From positions 3,224,001 through 3,288,000 of the forward strand of contig NC_021658.1 of NCBI RefSeq assembly GCF_000418325.1: 64,000 nt of DNA, given 5' to 3'. Source of the stretch: Sorangium cellulosum So0157-2. Lineage in GTDB: Bacteria; Myxococcota_A; Polyangia; Polyangiales; Polyangiaceae. The translations under genes were made by a program, and so were the position numbers. The stretch's first letter is position 1. Each line of letters starts with the position of its first letter. The notes below the pieces were generated by a model that saw nothing but the letters and a program-made list of their open reading frames with translations, ran no database searches and had not been told where the DNA came from. Below, in pieces: positions 50,146 through 59,519 of this stretch.

Positions 50146-50946
50146 ATGGTCAGCCTTGCGCTCGATTCAGCTGTCCTGGCCGAGACGTACGATCGCGTCA
50201 GCGATCGGCAGTTCAACCACGGAAAGCTGCTCATCGAAGATCTCCAGATTTCCCCGGGCGAGCGCGTCCTCGACGTCGGGTGCGGGACCGGTCGGCTCGG
50301 AGCCCATGTCGCCGAGCTGGTCGGCCCGTCCGGCGAGGTGGCCGGCGTCGATCCGCTGCCGCTCCGCGTCGAGCTGGCGAACAAGAAGCGCCGGCCGAAC
50401 TTCCGCGCCAGCGTCGGTCAGGCCGAGGATCTCTCGCAGTTCGCCGCCGGGAGCTTCGATGTCGTGTTCCTGAACAGCGTGCTCCACTGGCTGCCCGAGA
50501 AGCTCGGCCCGCTGCGCGAGGCGCGCCGCGTGCTCAAGCGGGGAGGGCGCCTCGGCACCAGCTCGGCCGCCAAGGAGCGCCCGCACGAGTTCGAAGAGGT
50601 GCTCGATGGCGTGCTGTCGTCGCTCGGACTGACCGGCACCGCGGAGACGCTCGGCAACACCACCTACAAGGTGACCTCCGACGACCTGAAGAGCACCCTC
50701 CTGCGCGCCGGCTTCGAGGATCCGAAGCTCCAGATCCGCACCTTCACGGACCACTTCGCGGCCACGGACGACGTGCTCGCGTTCAACCTGGCCAGCTCGT
50801 TCGGCAACTTCCTGTCCAACCTGGCCCCGGAGGACGCCGCGCGGGTCAAGGCGGCGCTCGAGGCCGAGCTGGAGCGCCGCCGCGCGCCGGAGGGGATCCG
50901 GCTGCGACGTCACCTGATCTTCGCCGTCGCGCGCGCGGGCGGCTGA
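50146..50946 (+). CDS. Class I SAM-dependent methyltransferase
   Basis: 266 residues from ATG 50146, with CCCAAGGAGCC as Shine-Dalgarno. Motif I is VLDVGCGTGRLG (about 42-53), the acidic end of strand 2 is VAGVDPLPLRVELA, and motif post-I/II is SFDVVFLNSVLHWLPEKLGPLREARRVLKRGG, the ubiquinone/arsenite methyltransferase-like type. The C-terminal part (about 175-266; TTYKVTSDDLKSTLLRAGFEDPKLQIRTFTDHF) is probably the substrate cap. It lacks the paired Cys of ArsM, so arsenite is unlikely. Substrate unknown. Probably regulated through the inverted repeat at 50035. Confidence 0.85.
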   Translation: MVSLALDSAVLAETYDRVSDRQFNHGKLLIEDLQISPGERVLDVGCGTGRLGAHVAELVGPSGEVAGVDPLPLRVELANKKRRPNFRASVGQAEDLSQFAAGSFDVVFLNSVLHWLPEKLGPLREARRVLKRGGRLGTSSAAKERPHEFEEVLDGVLSSLGLTGTAETLGNTTYKVTSDDLKSTLLRAGFEDPKLQIRTFTDHFAATDDVLAFNLASSFGNFLSNLAPEDAARVKAALEAELERRRAPEGIRLRRHLIFAVARAGG

Positions 50947-51088
50947 GCGGCAGCGCGGCGCGCGGCGCGGAGGAGCAGGAGCCGGCAAGCGAGACGCCGA
51001 GGAGCTGCGCGCGCTCGCCGAGCCGTACCGGCCGCACCCGGTGCTCGGGCACACCTGAGCGCGGGGCCGTGGTAGGTTCGCGGCCGCC

Positions 51089-52648
51089 GTGCAGCCGGCC
51101 ACCGACGCAACGCGACCCGCGGCCGAACCAGCGCCCGATCCGGAGGACGCGCCGCGCGCGGACCACGACGCCGCGGGGCGCGCGTGGTCGTGGCTCGCGC
51201 CGTGCGCCGTCTTCGGGGCCGTGGCGTCGATGTCGCGCTCGTTCGTGTCCAACCAGAACACGTACCTCGTGCACGCGGCGCGGAGCTCCGGCGCCTACCC
51301 GGAGCTCGCGGCCGACTGGTTCGCGCACACGGCGGATCCCACGCCGTTCTTCACGGGGCTCGTGGCCCCGCTGCTCGCGCTCGCGGGCCCCGGCGTCCTG
51401 CCGGCGCTGAACGCGATCCTCACCGCCGCGTGCCTCGCGGCGATCGTCCTCGCGGCCGAGGCGCTCGTGCCGGACGGCGCGCCGCGCGCCCCGCGGTGGG
51501 TCGTCGCCTGCGCGCTCGCGGTCGCGTGGCTCGCCAGCCCCCGCGCGCAATACGGCTTCGCGGGGGTCGCCGACCAGCAGGTGCTCCGCAACTTCCTCCA
51601 GCCGGCGAATTTCGGCGTGCTGCTCCTCGTCGGCCTCGCCCTGCTGCTCCGCGGGCGCCCGCGCGCCGGCGCGGCGATCGCCGCGCTGGCCGCGGTCATG
51701 CACCCCACGTACATCCCATCCGTGCTGCTCCTCGTCGGCGCGGCGCTCGCGCTCGATCGCGCCGCCCCGTGGCGGCGCAAGGCGGTCGCGGCCGCGCTCG
51801 CCGGGGCCGTGCTCGCGCCCCCGCTCCTCTGGACGGCGACGCGGTTCGCCCCCTCCGACCCCGCGACGTTCCGCGCCGCGCAGCGGATCCTCGCCGACGA
51901 GCGCATCCCGCACCACACGAGCCCGCAGCTCTGGTTCGATCTCGGGGCCGTCCTGTGCGCGCTGATCGTCGCGGCCGCCCTCCTGATCGCGCGGCGGTCC
52001 GGCAAGGCGCTGCTCGGCGCGTACGCGGGCGTCTGCGTGCTCGGCACGCTCGCGGCCGCCGCCTTTCCGCAGCTGTACACGCTGCGGCTCGCCTTCCCGT
52101 GGCGGATCTCCACCTGGCTCGTGCCGCTCTCCACCGCCGTGCTGTTCACCGCGCTCCTCGGCCGCCTGATGCGCCGCCCGGCGCGGCGCGTCCTGCCCGG
52201 CATCGCCGCGGGCGTGTGGGTGATCGCGACGGCCGTCGCCGTGCGCCAGGGGCTGCACCGGATGCGGCCGCGCGAGGAGGCGGGCGTCGCGCTCGCCCGC
52301 GAAGCGCGGCGCCGGGGGGCGGCGACGGACGTGATCGTCAGCCCCCCGGCCTGGGAGCACCTGCGCCTCAACGCGCCCGCGGCGATCTTCGCGGACTGGA
52401 AGTCGCACCCGTACGCGGACCGGGAGGTGCTCGAGTGGGACCGCCGCGTCGGGCTCCTCTCCGGGCTCTACGCGGGGGCGGGCGCCCTCTCGTGCGGCGC
52501 GCTCGCGCCCATCCTCGCGAGCGCGCCGGCGCCGCGCTGGGTGATCGTGCCGAGGGGCGCCTCGCTCTCGTGCCCGGGCGTCGAGCTCGCCGTGGAGGGC
52601 GCGGACGGCAGCCTCTATCGCGTGCTCGCCGCGCCGCCTCCGGGCTAG
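51089..52648 (+). CDS. Multi-spanning membrane protein, DUF6798-like
   Basis: 519 residues from GTG 51089. After a Pro/Asp-rich cytoplasmic start come about ten transmembrane segments (WLAPCAVFGAVASM, GVLPALNAILTAACLAAIVLA, WVVACALAVAWLA and others). SFVSNQNTYLVHA near residue 50-62 and QVLRNFLQPANFGVLLLVGLAL near 165-186 are of the kind seen in DUF6798 proteins. A soluble C-terminal domain (about 390-519; ATDVIVSPPAWEHLRLNAPAAIFADWKSHPYA) contains a possible extracytoplasmic alpha/beta fold. GT-C-like glycosyltransferases share this plan, but no catalytic Asp is evident. It is likely co-transcribed with the acyltransferase gene 118 bp downstream, whose substrate may be a polysaccharide. Confidence 0.65.
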   Translation: MQPATDATRPAAEPAPDPEDAPRADHDAAGRAWSWLAPCAVFGAVASMSRSFVSNQNTYLVHAARSSGAYPELAADWFAHTADPTPFFTGLVAPLLALAGPGVLPALNAILTAACLAAIVLAAEALVPDGAPRAPRWVVACALAVAWLASPRAQYGFAGVADQQVLRNFLQPANFGVLLLVGLALLLRGRPRAGAAIAALAAVMHPTYIPSVLLLVGAALALDRAAPWRRKAVAAALAGAVLAPPLLWTATRFAPSDPATFRAAQRILADERIPHHTSPQLWFDLGAVLCALIVAAALLIARRSGKALLGAYAGVCVLGTLAAAAFPQLYTLRLAFPWRISTWLVPLSTAVLFTALLGRLMRRPARRVLPGIAAGVWVIATAVAVRQGLHRMRPREEAGVALAREARRRGAATDVIVSPPAWEHLRLNAPAAIFADWKSHPYADREVLEWDRRVGLLSGLYAGAGALSCGALAPILASAPAPRWVIVPRGASLSCPGVELAVEGADGSLYRVLAAPPPG

Positions 52649-52766
52649 CGCGCGGAGGTTGCGCGGCCGGTCGCCTCTGCGAGGATACGGCGCCGAGAGG
52701 GGCCGGCAGCCCGGCGGAGCGCCTCCGGGCGGCGCTCTCCGCGGAGAGCCCGCCCCCGGAGGCCAG

Positions 52767-54680
52767 GTGAGCGAACGACTCGACGTTGAGGTGCTGCACC
52801 GTCGCGAGGAGCTCGAGGCGCTGCGGGAGCCGTGGAGCGCGCTGTGGGAGCGATGCCCGGCGGCGACGGTGTTCCAGCGGCCGGAGTGGCTGATCCCGTG
52901 GTGCCGCGAGCTCGGGCCCGAGGCGGTGCTGGCCCTGGCGTTCCGGTCGGAGCAGGGGCTGGTCGGCCTCTCGCCCCTCGCGATCCACCACGACCGCGGC
53001 GAGCGCCTCGTCGCGCTGCTCGGCGCCGGGATCACCGACTACAACGACGTGCTGGCCGCGCCCGGGTACGAGCGCGCGGTCGCGGACGCGGTGCTCGCGT
53101 ACCTCGACGAGCGCGCGGACGCCTGGGACGTCGCGGATCTCCACGACCTGCGCGGGTCCTCGCCCCTGTTCGCGGCCGAGGCGCCCGCTGGCTGGTCGGA
53201 CGAGATCGAGAAGCACGAGGCGTGTCCGAGGGTGACGATCCCGGAGGGCGCCGGGCCGGACGAGCTGTTCTCGCCGGGGATGCGCGCGCGCGTCGGCCGC
53301 GCGCGGAAGCGGCTCGCGAAGGCCGGCGCGCTGCGCGTCGACGTGGCCGACGCGTCGAGCGTGGACGAGCTGCTCGACGCGCTGTTCGCGAACCACCGGG
53401 CGCGGTGGGTCTCGCGCGGCGAGGGCGGGGTGCTGGACGAGGCGCTCCGGCCGTTCCACCGCGCGGTCGCCCGGGGGCTGTGCGCGCGGGGCGCGCTGCG
53501 GCTGTTCGGCCTGCGGCTCGACGGGCGGATCATCGCGTCGCTCTACGGGCTGGCCGAGCGGGGCGGCATGGCGTCGTACATCACCGGCTTCGATCCGGAG
53601 TTCGCGTGGTACAGCCCTGGGCTCGTGATGCTCGCCAGCGCGATCGAGCACGCGGCGGCCGAGGGCGCGCGGACCGTGGACTTCCTCCGCGGCCGCGAGC
53701 CGTACAAGTACGAGTGGGGCGCGGTCGACCGCTGGACGTACCGCCGGCGGCTGCGGCACCGGCGCGCGCGCGAGGCCGGGCGGGACGCCGGGCAGGGCGC
53801 GCTCGAGGGCGCGGTGAGGGCCGTGATGGCCGGCGAGGCGTCGCCGGAGGTCGGCCTGGTGCGGCTGCTCGGCGCGGCCGGGGACCTCGCGGACGCGGCG
53901 CGCGCGATCGAGGCCGCGCGGCCCGCGGCGGGGGAGGGGGAGGCGGCCGCGCGGCTCGAGGCGCTGCGCCGCTGCCTGGACGAGCGGCGCGCCGCGTGCG
54001 CGACGGTGGCGGAGATGCTGGGCGCGCACCGCGACGCGGGCGTCGCCGGGCCGGACGCGCCGGCGCGCGCCGCGCGGCTGTTCGACGAGCTCTGCGCGCG
54101 CTCGGAGGAGGCGAGCGTCGCGGCGTACTCGCTCGGCGATCCGGCGCTCCTCGAGCGGGCGACGGGGGAGGTGGTCGAGCTCCTCGAGCGGTGGGGCGCG
54201 ATCGGGGAGGACCGCGCGATCCTGCAGATCGGCTGCGGGATCGGCCGCTTCGAGGCGGCGCTCGCGCCGCGGGTGCGCGAGGCGTGGGGGCTCGACGTCG
54301 CGCCGCGGATGATCGAGGCCGCGCGCCGCCGCTGCGCGGGGCTGCCGAACGTCGTGCTCGCGGTCTCGTCGGGCGTCGATCTCGGCGACGTGCCGTCTTC
54401 CCGCTTCGAGCTCGTGTACGCGGTCGACTCGTTCCCGTACCTCGTGGCGGCGGGCGAGGAGGTCGTGGATCGGCACGTCGCGGAGGCGCGCCGGGTGCTG
54501 CGGCCGGGCGGGGAGCTCGCGATCCTGAGCTACTCGTACCGGGGCGACCTCGCGCGCGACGCGGCCGACGTCGCGCGGCTCGCGGCCCGCCACGGGTTCG
54601 ACGTCCTGGTGAGCGGCGAGCGGGCGTTCTCCCTGTGGGACGGCCTGGCGTACCGGCTGCGGAGGATCGAGGACCGGTGA
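52767..54680 (+). CDS. CelD/GNAT-type acyltransferase fused to SAM methyltransferase
   Basis: 637 residues from GTG 52767, with GGAGG seven bases upstream. Residues about 1-330 are an Acetyltransf_6 (CelD/BcsL, GNAT fold) domain: ATVFQRPEWLIPWCRELGP, YNDVLAAPGYE, NHRARWVSRGEGGVLD, GRIIASLYGLAERGGMASYITGFDPEFAWYSPG and RTVDFLRGREPYKYEWGA. A helical spacer (about 335-465) links to a methyltransferase (about 470-637): AILQIGCGIGRFEAAL, EAWGLDVAPRMIEAARRR, FELVYAVDSFPYL and EARRVLRPGGELAILSY. The fusion could acylate and methylate one product, such as an exopolysaccharide. Both motif I and the acceptor region are intact. Confidence 0.85.
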   Translation: MSERLDVEVLHRREELEALREPWSALWERCPAATVFQRPEWLIPWCRELGPEAVLALAFRSEQGLVGLSPLAIHHDRGERLVALLGAGITDYNDVLAAPGYERAVADAVLAYLDERADAWDVADLHDLRGSSPLFAAEAPAGWSDEIEKHEACPRVTIPEGAGPDELFSPGMRARVGRARKRLAKAGALRVDVADASSVDELLDALFANHRARWVSRGEGGVLDEALRPFHRAVARGLCARGALRLFGLRLDGRIIASLYGLAERGGMASYITGFDPEFAWYSPGLVMLASAIEHAAAEGARTVDFLRGREPYKYEWGAVDRWTYRRRLRHRRAREAGRDAGQGALEGAVRAVMAGEASPEVGLVRLLGAAGDLADAARAIEAARPAAGEGEAAARLEALRRCLDERRAACATVAEMLGAHRDAGVAGPDAPARAARLFDELCARSEEASVAAYSLGDPALLERATGEVVELLERWGAIGEDRAILQIGCGIGRFEAALAPRVREAWGLDVAPRMIEAARRRCAGLPNVVLAVSSGVDLGDVPSSRFELVYAVDSFPYLVAAGEEVVDRHVAEARRVLRPGGELAILSYSYRGDLARDAADVARLAARHGFDVLVSGERAFSLWDGLAYRLRRIEDR

Positions 54681-54702
54681 GCCTGGCGCGGCGACGGTAC
54701 GG

Positions 54703-54947
54703 GAGAATTTAACGCAAAGGCGCAAAGGCGCAAAGACGCAAAAAAGATGAGATTGAATGAGGAAGATGGCCGGAGGATGAGGGGCTGTCTGCCTGGATAT
54801 ATGTCTATCTCATCTTCTTTTTGCGCCTTTGCGTTGAATTCTCTTCCCCCCTGCAGCGCTCGAAGCGCCCCGCCGCATAGCAAGGCGCCCACCATCCTCA
54901 TCTCCTTTTTGCGTCTTTGCGCCTTTGCGCCTTTGCGTTGAATTCTC
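54703..54947. repeat. GCAAAG-type inverted repeat cluster
   Basis: Left arm 54703-54751 (GAGAATTTAACGCAAAGGCG...) and right arm 54897-54947 (...CGCCTTTGCGTTGAATTCTC) are nearly perfect inverted copies of about 49 bp. Each arm contains three or four units of the 9-mer GGCGCAAAG or its complement. A third, shorter copy in the right-arm orientation lies at 54809-54844. The middle and right copies share downstream sequence (GCAGCGCTCGA), so they are also direct repeats. It is far more AT-rich than its surroundings and clearly inserted; no gene is inside. Confidence 0.85.
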
Positions 54948-55083
54948 TCTCTCTCTCTCCCGGCAGCGCTCGAGCGCCGCACAGCCAGCCGCCCATCCGC
55001 CGCGTCGGAATCATGCTCTCCCGGGGCCGCCGCGAGGAAGAAGCGCCGTTGCACGCCGTATCCGTCGGCAGAAGGTACTTGAC

Positions 55084-55476
55084 ATGAAGACCACGACCTA
55101 TCGCGCGTTCGCCCTCGTCCTCCTCTCCTCCCTGACCCTGCCTGCCTGCGCCGCCGTGGAGCTCAACCCGGGCGCGGAGAAGGTCATCGTCACCAAGCAG
55201 CCGGCCCCGGAAGGGTGCCGGTTCCTCGGCACGCTCGTCGGAGAGCAGGGCGGCTCCATCTCCGGGAAGTTCACCAGCAACGCCAACCTGCAGAAGGGGG
55301 CGGTGAACGACATGAAGAACCAGGCCCACGAGCTGGGCGGCAACTACGTGGTCCTCGAGAACACGAACGCCGGCACCACCATCTCCGGCGACCGGGACAG
55401 CATGTCCGGCGAGCAGACCGACGTCACCCACATGGGCAACGCGTACAGCTGCCCGCCCCAGCTCGTCGGCCTGTAA
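55084..55476 (+). CDS. DUF4156 family lipoprotein
   Basis: 130 residues from ATG 55084. Signal [34 protein letters not shown] has the lipobox LPAC near residue 22, and the following V-x-L-x-P-x-A-x-x-V is the start of DUF4156 domains. The domain continues [41 protein letters not shown] and GNAYSCPP, with two conserved cysteines. DUF4156 proteins (YjeI-like) are small outer-membrane or periplasmic lipoproteins of unknown role. No RBS better than GAAGG 8 bases away. Monocistronic. Confidence 0.88.
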   Translation: MKTTTYRAFALVLLSSLTLPACAAVELNPGAEKVIVTKQPAPEGCRFLGTLVGEQGGSISGKFTSNANLQKGAVNDMKNQAHELGGNYVVLENTNAGTTISGDRDSMSGEQTDVTHMGNAYSCPPQLVGL

Positions 55477-55681
55477 CCCCGCCCGCGCCAGCGAGCACGC
55501 CGCGGCGATGGCCCGCGGCGCGCCTGGGCTCATCCAACGTCGACGAAGCGCAGGTGGAGCGCCGCCTCGGCGGCAGCGCCGGGCGAGCGCGCGGCCTGCC
55601 CCGGCGCCGAGGCGGCTCGGCGGCCGGGGGCGGCCGCGCTTCGCGCCGCACGGAGGAAAGCCGGCCACAGGAGAGGGGGAG

Positions 55682-56419
55682 ATGGAACTGTCGTTGTCCA
55701 AGCGCACGGCCGCGGAATTTCTCGGGACGTTCTGGCTCGTGCTCGGCGGCTGCGGGAGCGCCGTGCTGTCGGCCGCGTATCCCGGGCTCGGGATCGGCTT
55801 CGTGGGCGTGGCGCTCGCGTTCGGGCTCGCCATGCTCACGATGGCGTACGCGGTCGGCCACATCTCGGGCGCTCACTTCAACCCCGCCGTCACGCTCGGG
55901 ATGATGGTCGGCGGGCGCTTCCCGGCGCGAGACATCCTGCCGTACATCCTCGCCCAGGTCGCCGGCGCCATCGTCGCCGCAGGGATCGTCTACGTCATCG
56001 CCAGCGGCTCCGCCGGGTTCGCCGTGAGCGACGGCTTCGCCTCGAACGGCTACGGCGCGCACTCGCCCGGCGGCTACTCGCTCGTCGCGAGCCTCGTGGC
56101 CGAGATCGTGCTCACCTTCGGCTTCGTGGTGGTGGTCCTCGGCGCCACCGATCTCCGCGCCCCGATCGGGTTCGCACCCATCGCCATCGGCTTCGCGCTC
56201 ACGCTCGTTCACCTGATCGGCATCCCGGTCACGAACGTCTCGGTGAACCCGGCGCGCTCGACCGGCCCTGCCCTCTTCGTCGGCGGGTGGGCGCTGTCGC
56301 AGCTCTGGCTCTTCTGGCTCGCCCCGCTGGCCGGCGGCGCGCTCGCGGGGGCGCTCTACCCGATGCTCGTCGGCGCGAGGCCGGCCCGCGCCGCCGTCAC
56401 GCCGCGCTCGACGGTCTGA
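55682..56419 (+). CDS. aqpZ: Aquaporin Z-like water channel
   Basis: 245 residues from ATG 55682, with GAGAGGGGGAG just upstream. Six transmembrane helices and both pore loops are present: [12 protein letters not shown] (first NPA, about 66) and [12 protein letters not shown] (second NPA, about 185). The selectivity filter contains the Arg after the second NPA. This is the water-specific AqpZ subfamily ([22 protein letters not shown] at the start is typical). Its last 64 bp overlap the 3' end of the permease gene on the other strand. No regulatory site is evident. Confidence 0.93.
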   Translation: MELSLSKRTAAEFLGTFWLVLGGCGSAVLSAAYPGLGIGFVGVALAFGLAMLTMAYAVGHISGAHFNPAVTLGMMVGGRFPARDILPYILAQVAGAIVAAGIVYVIASGSAGFAVSDGFASNGYGAHSPGGYSLVASLVAEIVLTFGFVVVVLGATDLRAPIGFAPIAIGFALTLVHLIGIPVTNVSVNPARSTGPALFVGGWALSQLWLFWLAPLAGGALAGALYPMLVGARPARAAVTPRSTV

Positions 56420-57249
56420 GCAGGGGGCTCCGGGCGGGCGAGCCGGGCCGGCGGGCCGAACCGGTCCCACCCGAGCTTGGCCGTGAGCACGAGCCCGAGC
56501 GCGACCACGAACCACCGCACCTTGCTCGGCGCGATGCGCCGGGCGACCACGGCGCCGGCGAGCGAGCCGACCACCGCCGCCGCCATCATGATCGGCGTGG
56601 CGACCGGATCGACCGCGCCCGCGAACAGGAACGCGAGCGCGGCCACCCCGTTGATCAGGCTCGCGAGCACGGTCTTGATCGCGTTCAGCCGGTGGATGTC
56701 CACGTTGCCGCCGAACGACGAGAGCAGCGCCAGCATCATGATGCCGATGCCCGCGCCGAAGTAGCCGCCGTACACGCTCACGAGGAACTGGAGCAGGAAC
56801 ACGAGCCACGGCCGCGAGGGCAGGGCGAACTCCTCCGCCGCGCCGTCCTTCTGCGAGGGCTTCGCCGACGCCGAGGGCCTCGCCGGGCGCAGGTTCTGCC
56901 AGAGCAGGAGCAGCGTCGCGACGAGCACGAGCCCGGGCACCGCCGCGTCGAACACGCGCTGCGGCGTCACGAGCAGCAGCGCCGAGCCCGCGACGCCGCC
57001 GAGCAGCGACGGCAGGAAGAGGACGCCGAGGACCCGGTAGTCCCGGGCGAGCTCGCGGCGGTACGCCCACGCCGACGCGAGCGACGCGGGCGTGAGCGCC
57101 ACGGCGTTCGTCGCGTTCGCGGGCAGCGGCGCGAGCCCCGCGGCGATCGCCGCGGGGAACGACACGAGCGTGCCGCCGCCGGCGACCGCGTTGATGACGC
57201 CGGCCACGGCGGCGCCGCCGGCGAGGAGTGCGGCTCGCGTCAGATCCAC
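56356..57249 (-). CDS. TauE/SafE-family permease
   Basis: 297 residues from GTG 57249. About eight transmembrane segments with the two family half-motifs: [22 protein letters not shown] (about 17-38) and [23 protein letters not shown] (about 158-180), each ending in a re-entrant Gly-rich loop. Members export sulfoacetate, sulfite or other organic anions; the substrate is not predictable here. A Ser/Lys-rich cytoplasmic loop (about 122-145) joins the halves. The last 21 codons overlap the 3' end of aqpZ (convergent), so the tail [20 protein letters not shown] is constrained by antisense coding. Confidence 0.88.
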   Translation of the reverse strand: MDLTRAALLAGGAAVAGVINAVAGGGTLVSFPAAIAAGLAPLPANATNAVALTPASLASAWAYRRELARDYRVLGVLFLPSLLGGVAGSALLLVTPQRVFDAAVPGLVLVATLLLLWQNLRPARPSASAKPSQKDGAAEEFALPSRPWLVFLLQFLVSVYGGYFGAGIGIMMLALLSSFGGNVDIHRLNAIKTVLASLINGVAALAFLFAGAVDPVATPIMMAAAVVGSLAGAVVARRIAPSKVRWFVVALGLVLTAKLGWDRFGPPARLARPEPPAQTVERGVTAARAGLAPTSIG

Positions 57250-57357
57250 GCCGCGACATGGCCCGAGCCCGGCCGCGCTGTCAACCGCGGCCCGGAGCCC
57301 CTAGCATGGCGCTGCCGCCGATCCCGTCGGCCGCTCCTCCCTGGAAAGCCGAGCGCC

Positions 57358-59436
57358 ATGCCGCGATCCCCCACGTTCTTTCCCGCCGCGTTGCTCTCCG
57401 CGCTGTCGCCGTGCGCGATGCCCGCGAGCGCCGCCGCCGGCGAGGCGCCGCCGGAGCGCGCGCTCGTCTGGGCGGCCGACGACGGCACGCGCGTCCGGCG
57501 CGAGGACGTCGGCCTGCCGCTCTCGCGCGGCGAAGGCAACGCGCTCTTCCGGCCCGGCGCGCCGATCCGGCTCGGCGCGCTCCGCGCGGAGGTCGTCGCC
57601 TTCCAGGTGATCGTCGAGGCGGGCGCCGAGCCCGTGCGCGGCGTCACGGTCGAGCTCTCCGGGCTCGCCCCCGCGGCCGCCGCGGGCGCGCCGGCCAGGG
57701 AGCCGGCCGCGGCGCAGCCGCAGGCCCCGGGCGGCGCGCCCGCGGACGCGATCTCGATCGCCCGCTTCGTCGAGCACTACGTCGAGATCCGGCAGCGCTC
57801 GCGCAACGACCAGCGACCCCTCGAGTCGCTCGGGTGGAGCCCGGCGGCGCGCCCGCCGGACGACCGGCACCTCGGGTTCCTCCCCGACGCGCTGATCCCG
57901 GTCGAGCTCGCGCCGCCCTGGGCGCCGTACCCGCTCGAGGTGGGCGCCCGCGAGACCCGGGCGGTCTGGGTCGACCTCCACGTCCCGGAGGGCGCCGCCC
58001 CCGGCCTCCACGAGGGCAAGGTGGTGGTCCGCTCGGCCTCGCACGGCGAGCTCGCGTCGCTCGATCTGAGGCTCGACGTCGCGCCGGCGACGCTGCCGTA
58101 CGGCCCGGTCGACTTCATCGCCTTCTACGAGATCGACCGCGTCGCCGAGCGGATCGGCGACGGACCCGCCGTCGAGCAGCAGCTCTGGCAGCTGCTCCAC
58201 GAGCACCACGTCGACGGCTTCGCGTCGGTCCGGAGCCCCGCCGAGGTCGAGCGGCTCCGGCCGGCCATCGACGGCTCGCTCTACACGAAGGAGCGCGGCT
58301 ACCGCGGGCCGGGCCAGGGCGTCCCGCCCGCCGCGGTGGCGCTCGGCGCCTACGGCGGCTTCGGCGATCCGAAGGAGGAGACGCTCCGCCGCGTCGAGGC
58401 CGTCGCCGACAGCCTCCCGCCGGCGGTGGACGACGTGATGCTCTACGCGATCGACGAGCAGTGCGAGAGCCCCCGCGGGCCCGGGTGGCGCCGGCTCGTC
58501 CGCGGCTCGCGCCTGTCGTCGCGCATCCTCGTGGGGCACTCGTGCGGCGAGGTGCACCCGCTGCAGCAGGACGTCGACCTCGTGCTCACGCCGGCCAACC
58601 GGTTCGACTCCGCGTGGGCGCGGGCCGCGCGCGAGGCCGGCAAGCGGCTCTGGGTGTACAACGGCGCGCTGCCGCGGACCGGCACCTTCATGATCGACGC
58701 GCCGCTCACCGGGCTCATGGCCGACGGGTGGATCGCGGCGACCCACGAGGTGGGCCGCTGGTTCCTCTGGGAGACGGCGTTCTGGCACGACGGCAACCGC
58801 GGCGGGAAGGGGCCCGTCGACCCGTTCACGGTCGCCGAGAACTTCCACAACCGGGACGGCGACGCCTGCCTCGGCGACGGCATGCTGCTCTACCCCGGGA
58901 CGCAGCGCGGGCGGTTCGCCGCCCGCTCCGTCGGCTTCGCCGGCGTGCTCCCCTCGATGCGCCTGAAGAGCCTGCGCCGCGGCATCCAGGACGCCGGCTA
59001 CATCGCGCTGGCCAGGTCGGCGTCGCCCGGCGCCGCGGACGCGATCGTGAAGGGCGTGATCCCGGCCGCGCTCGACGAGACGCTCGACGCCTCGCCCACC
59101 GCGTGGAGCAGCGAGGGCGCCGCGTTCTTCGAGGGCAGGGCCGCGCTGCGCGCCCTGATCCCGGCGGGCGCCTCGCTCGACCCCGCCGGCGTCCGCCGCG
59201 CGCTCTCCGAGGCGGCGGCCGCGCGGCGCGCGCTCGTCCCGCTCGCGCGGCCGAAGGGCGCGGGCGACGAGCCGCCGGCGGAGGGCCCGGGGCAGGCCGC
59301 GCCGGGGCCGCTGCGCCGCTGGGGCGCGACGGGGCTGCTCCTCGCCGTCCTCGGCCTCGGCGCCGCGGCGCTCGCGCTGGCCGTCGCGCTCTACCGGCGG
59401 CGGCGGCGGTCCGGGCGCGGGGCCGACCGGCGCTGA
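57358..59436 (+). CDS. DUF4091 family secreted, membrane-anchored protein
   Basis: 692 residues from ATG 57358 with signal peptide (PRSPTFFPAALLSALSPCAMPASAAA). An N-terminal beta domain (about 30-240; RLGALRAEVVAFQVIVEAGAE, ARETRAVWVDLHVPEGAAPGLH) is followed by a TIM-barrel-like part (FIAFYEIDRVAERIG, VMLYAIDEQCE) and the DUF4091 signature region: RWFLWETAFWHDGNRGGKG, DPFTVAENFHNRDGDACLGDG, LLYPG and RLKSLRRGIQDAGYIAL. It ends in a transmembrane helix (LLLAVLGLGAAALALAVALY) with a basic tail, so it is anchored. DUF4091 is glycoside-hydrolase-like; substrate unknown. An ABC exporter follows after 83 bp. Confidence 0.82.
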   Translation: MPRSPTFFPAALLSALSPCAMPASAAAGEAPPERALVWAADDGTRVRREDVGLPLSRGEGNALFRPGAPIRLGALRAEVVAFQVIVEAGAEPVRGVTVELSGLAPAAAAGAPAREPAAAQPQAPGGAPADAISIARFVEHYVEIRQRSRNDQRPLESLGWSPAARPPDDRHLGFLPDALIPVELAPPWAPYPLEVGARETRAVWVDLHVPEGAAPGLHEGKVVVRSASHGELASLDLRLDVAPATLPYGPVDFIAFYEIDRVAERIGDGPAVEQQLWQLLHEHHVDGFASVRSPAEVERLRPAIDGSLYTKERGYRGPGQGVPPAAVALGAYGGFGDPKEETLRRVEAVADSLPPAVDDVMLYAIDEQCESPRGPGWRRLVRGSRLSSRILVGHSCGEVHPLQQDVDLVLTPANRFDSAWARAAREAGKRLWVYNGALPRTGTFMIDAPLTGLMADGWIAATHEVGRWFLWETAFWHDGNRGGKGPVDPFTVAENFHNRDGDACLGDGMLLYPGTQRGRFAARSVGFAGVLPSMRLKSLRRGIQDAGYIALARSASPGAADAIVKGVIPAALDETLDASPTAWSSEGAAFFEGRAALRALIPAGASLDPAGVRRALSEAAAARRALVPLARPKGAGDEPPAEGPGQAAPGPLRRWGATGLLLAVLGLGAAALALAVALYRRRRRSGRGADRR

Positions 59437-59519
59437 TCGGCGGGCCGCGCGCCGGCCCGCGGCGCCGCCCGGCCCGCGGCGCGGCCGCCCCCGCGCCGCC
59501 TGCTACGCTCGCGCCCCCC

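Noticed and set aside
50947..51057. Possible coding remnant ending AEPYRPHPVLGHT
   Set aside because: Short, no start, no recognised family; indistinguishable from chance.
54703..54947. CRISPR array in the GCAAAG cluster
   Set aside because: Units are 9 bp and adjacent, in both orientations; there is no repeat-spacer order.
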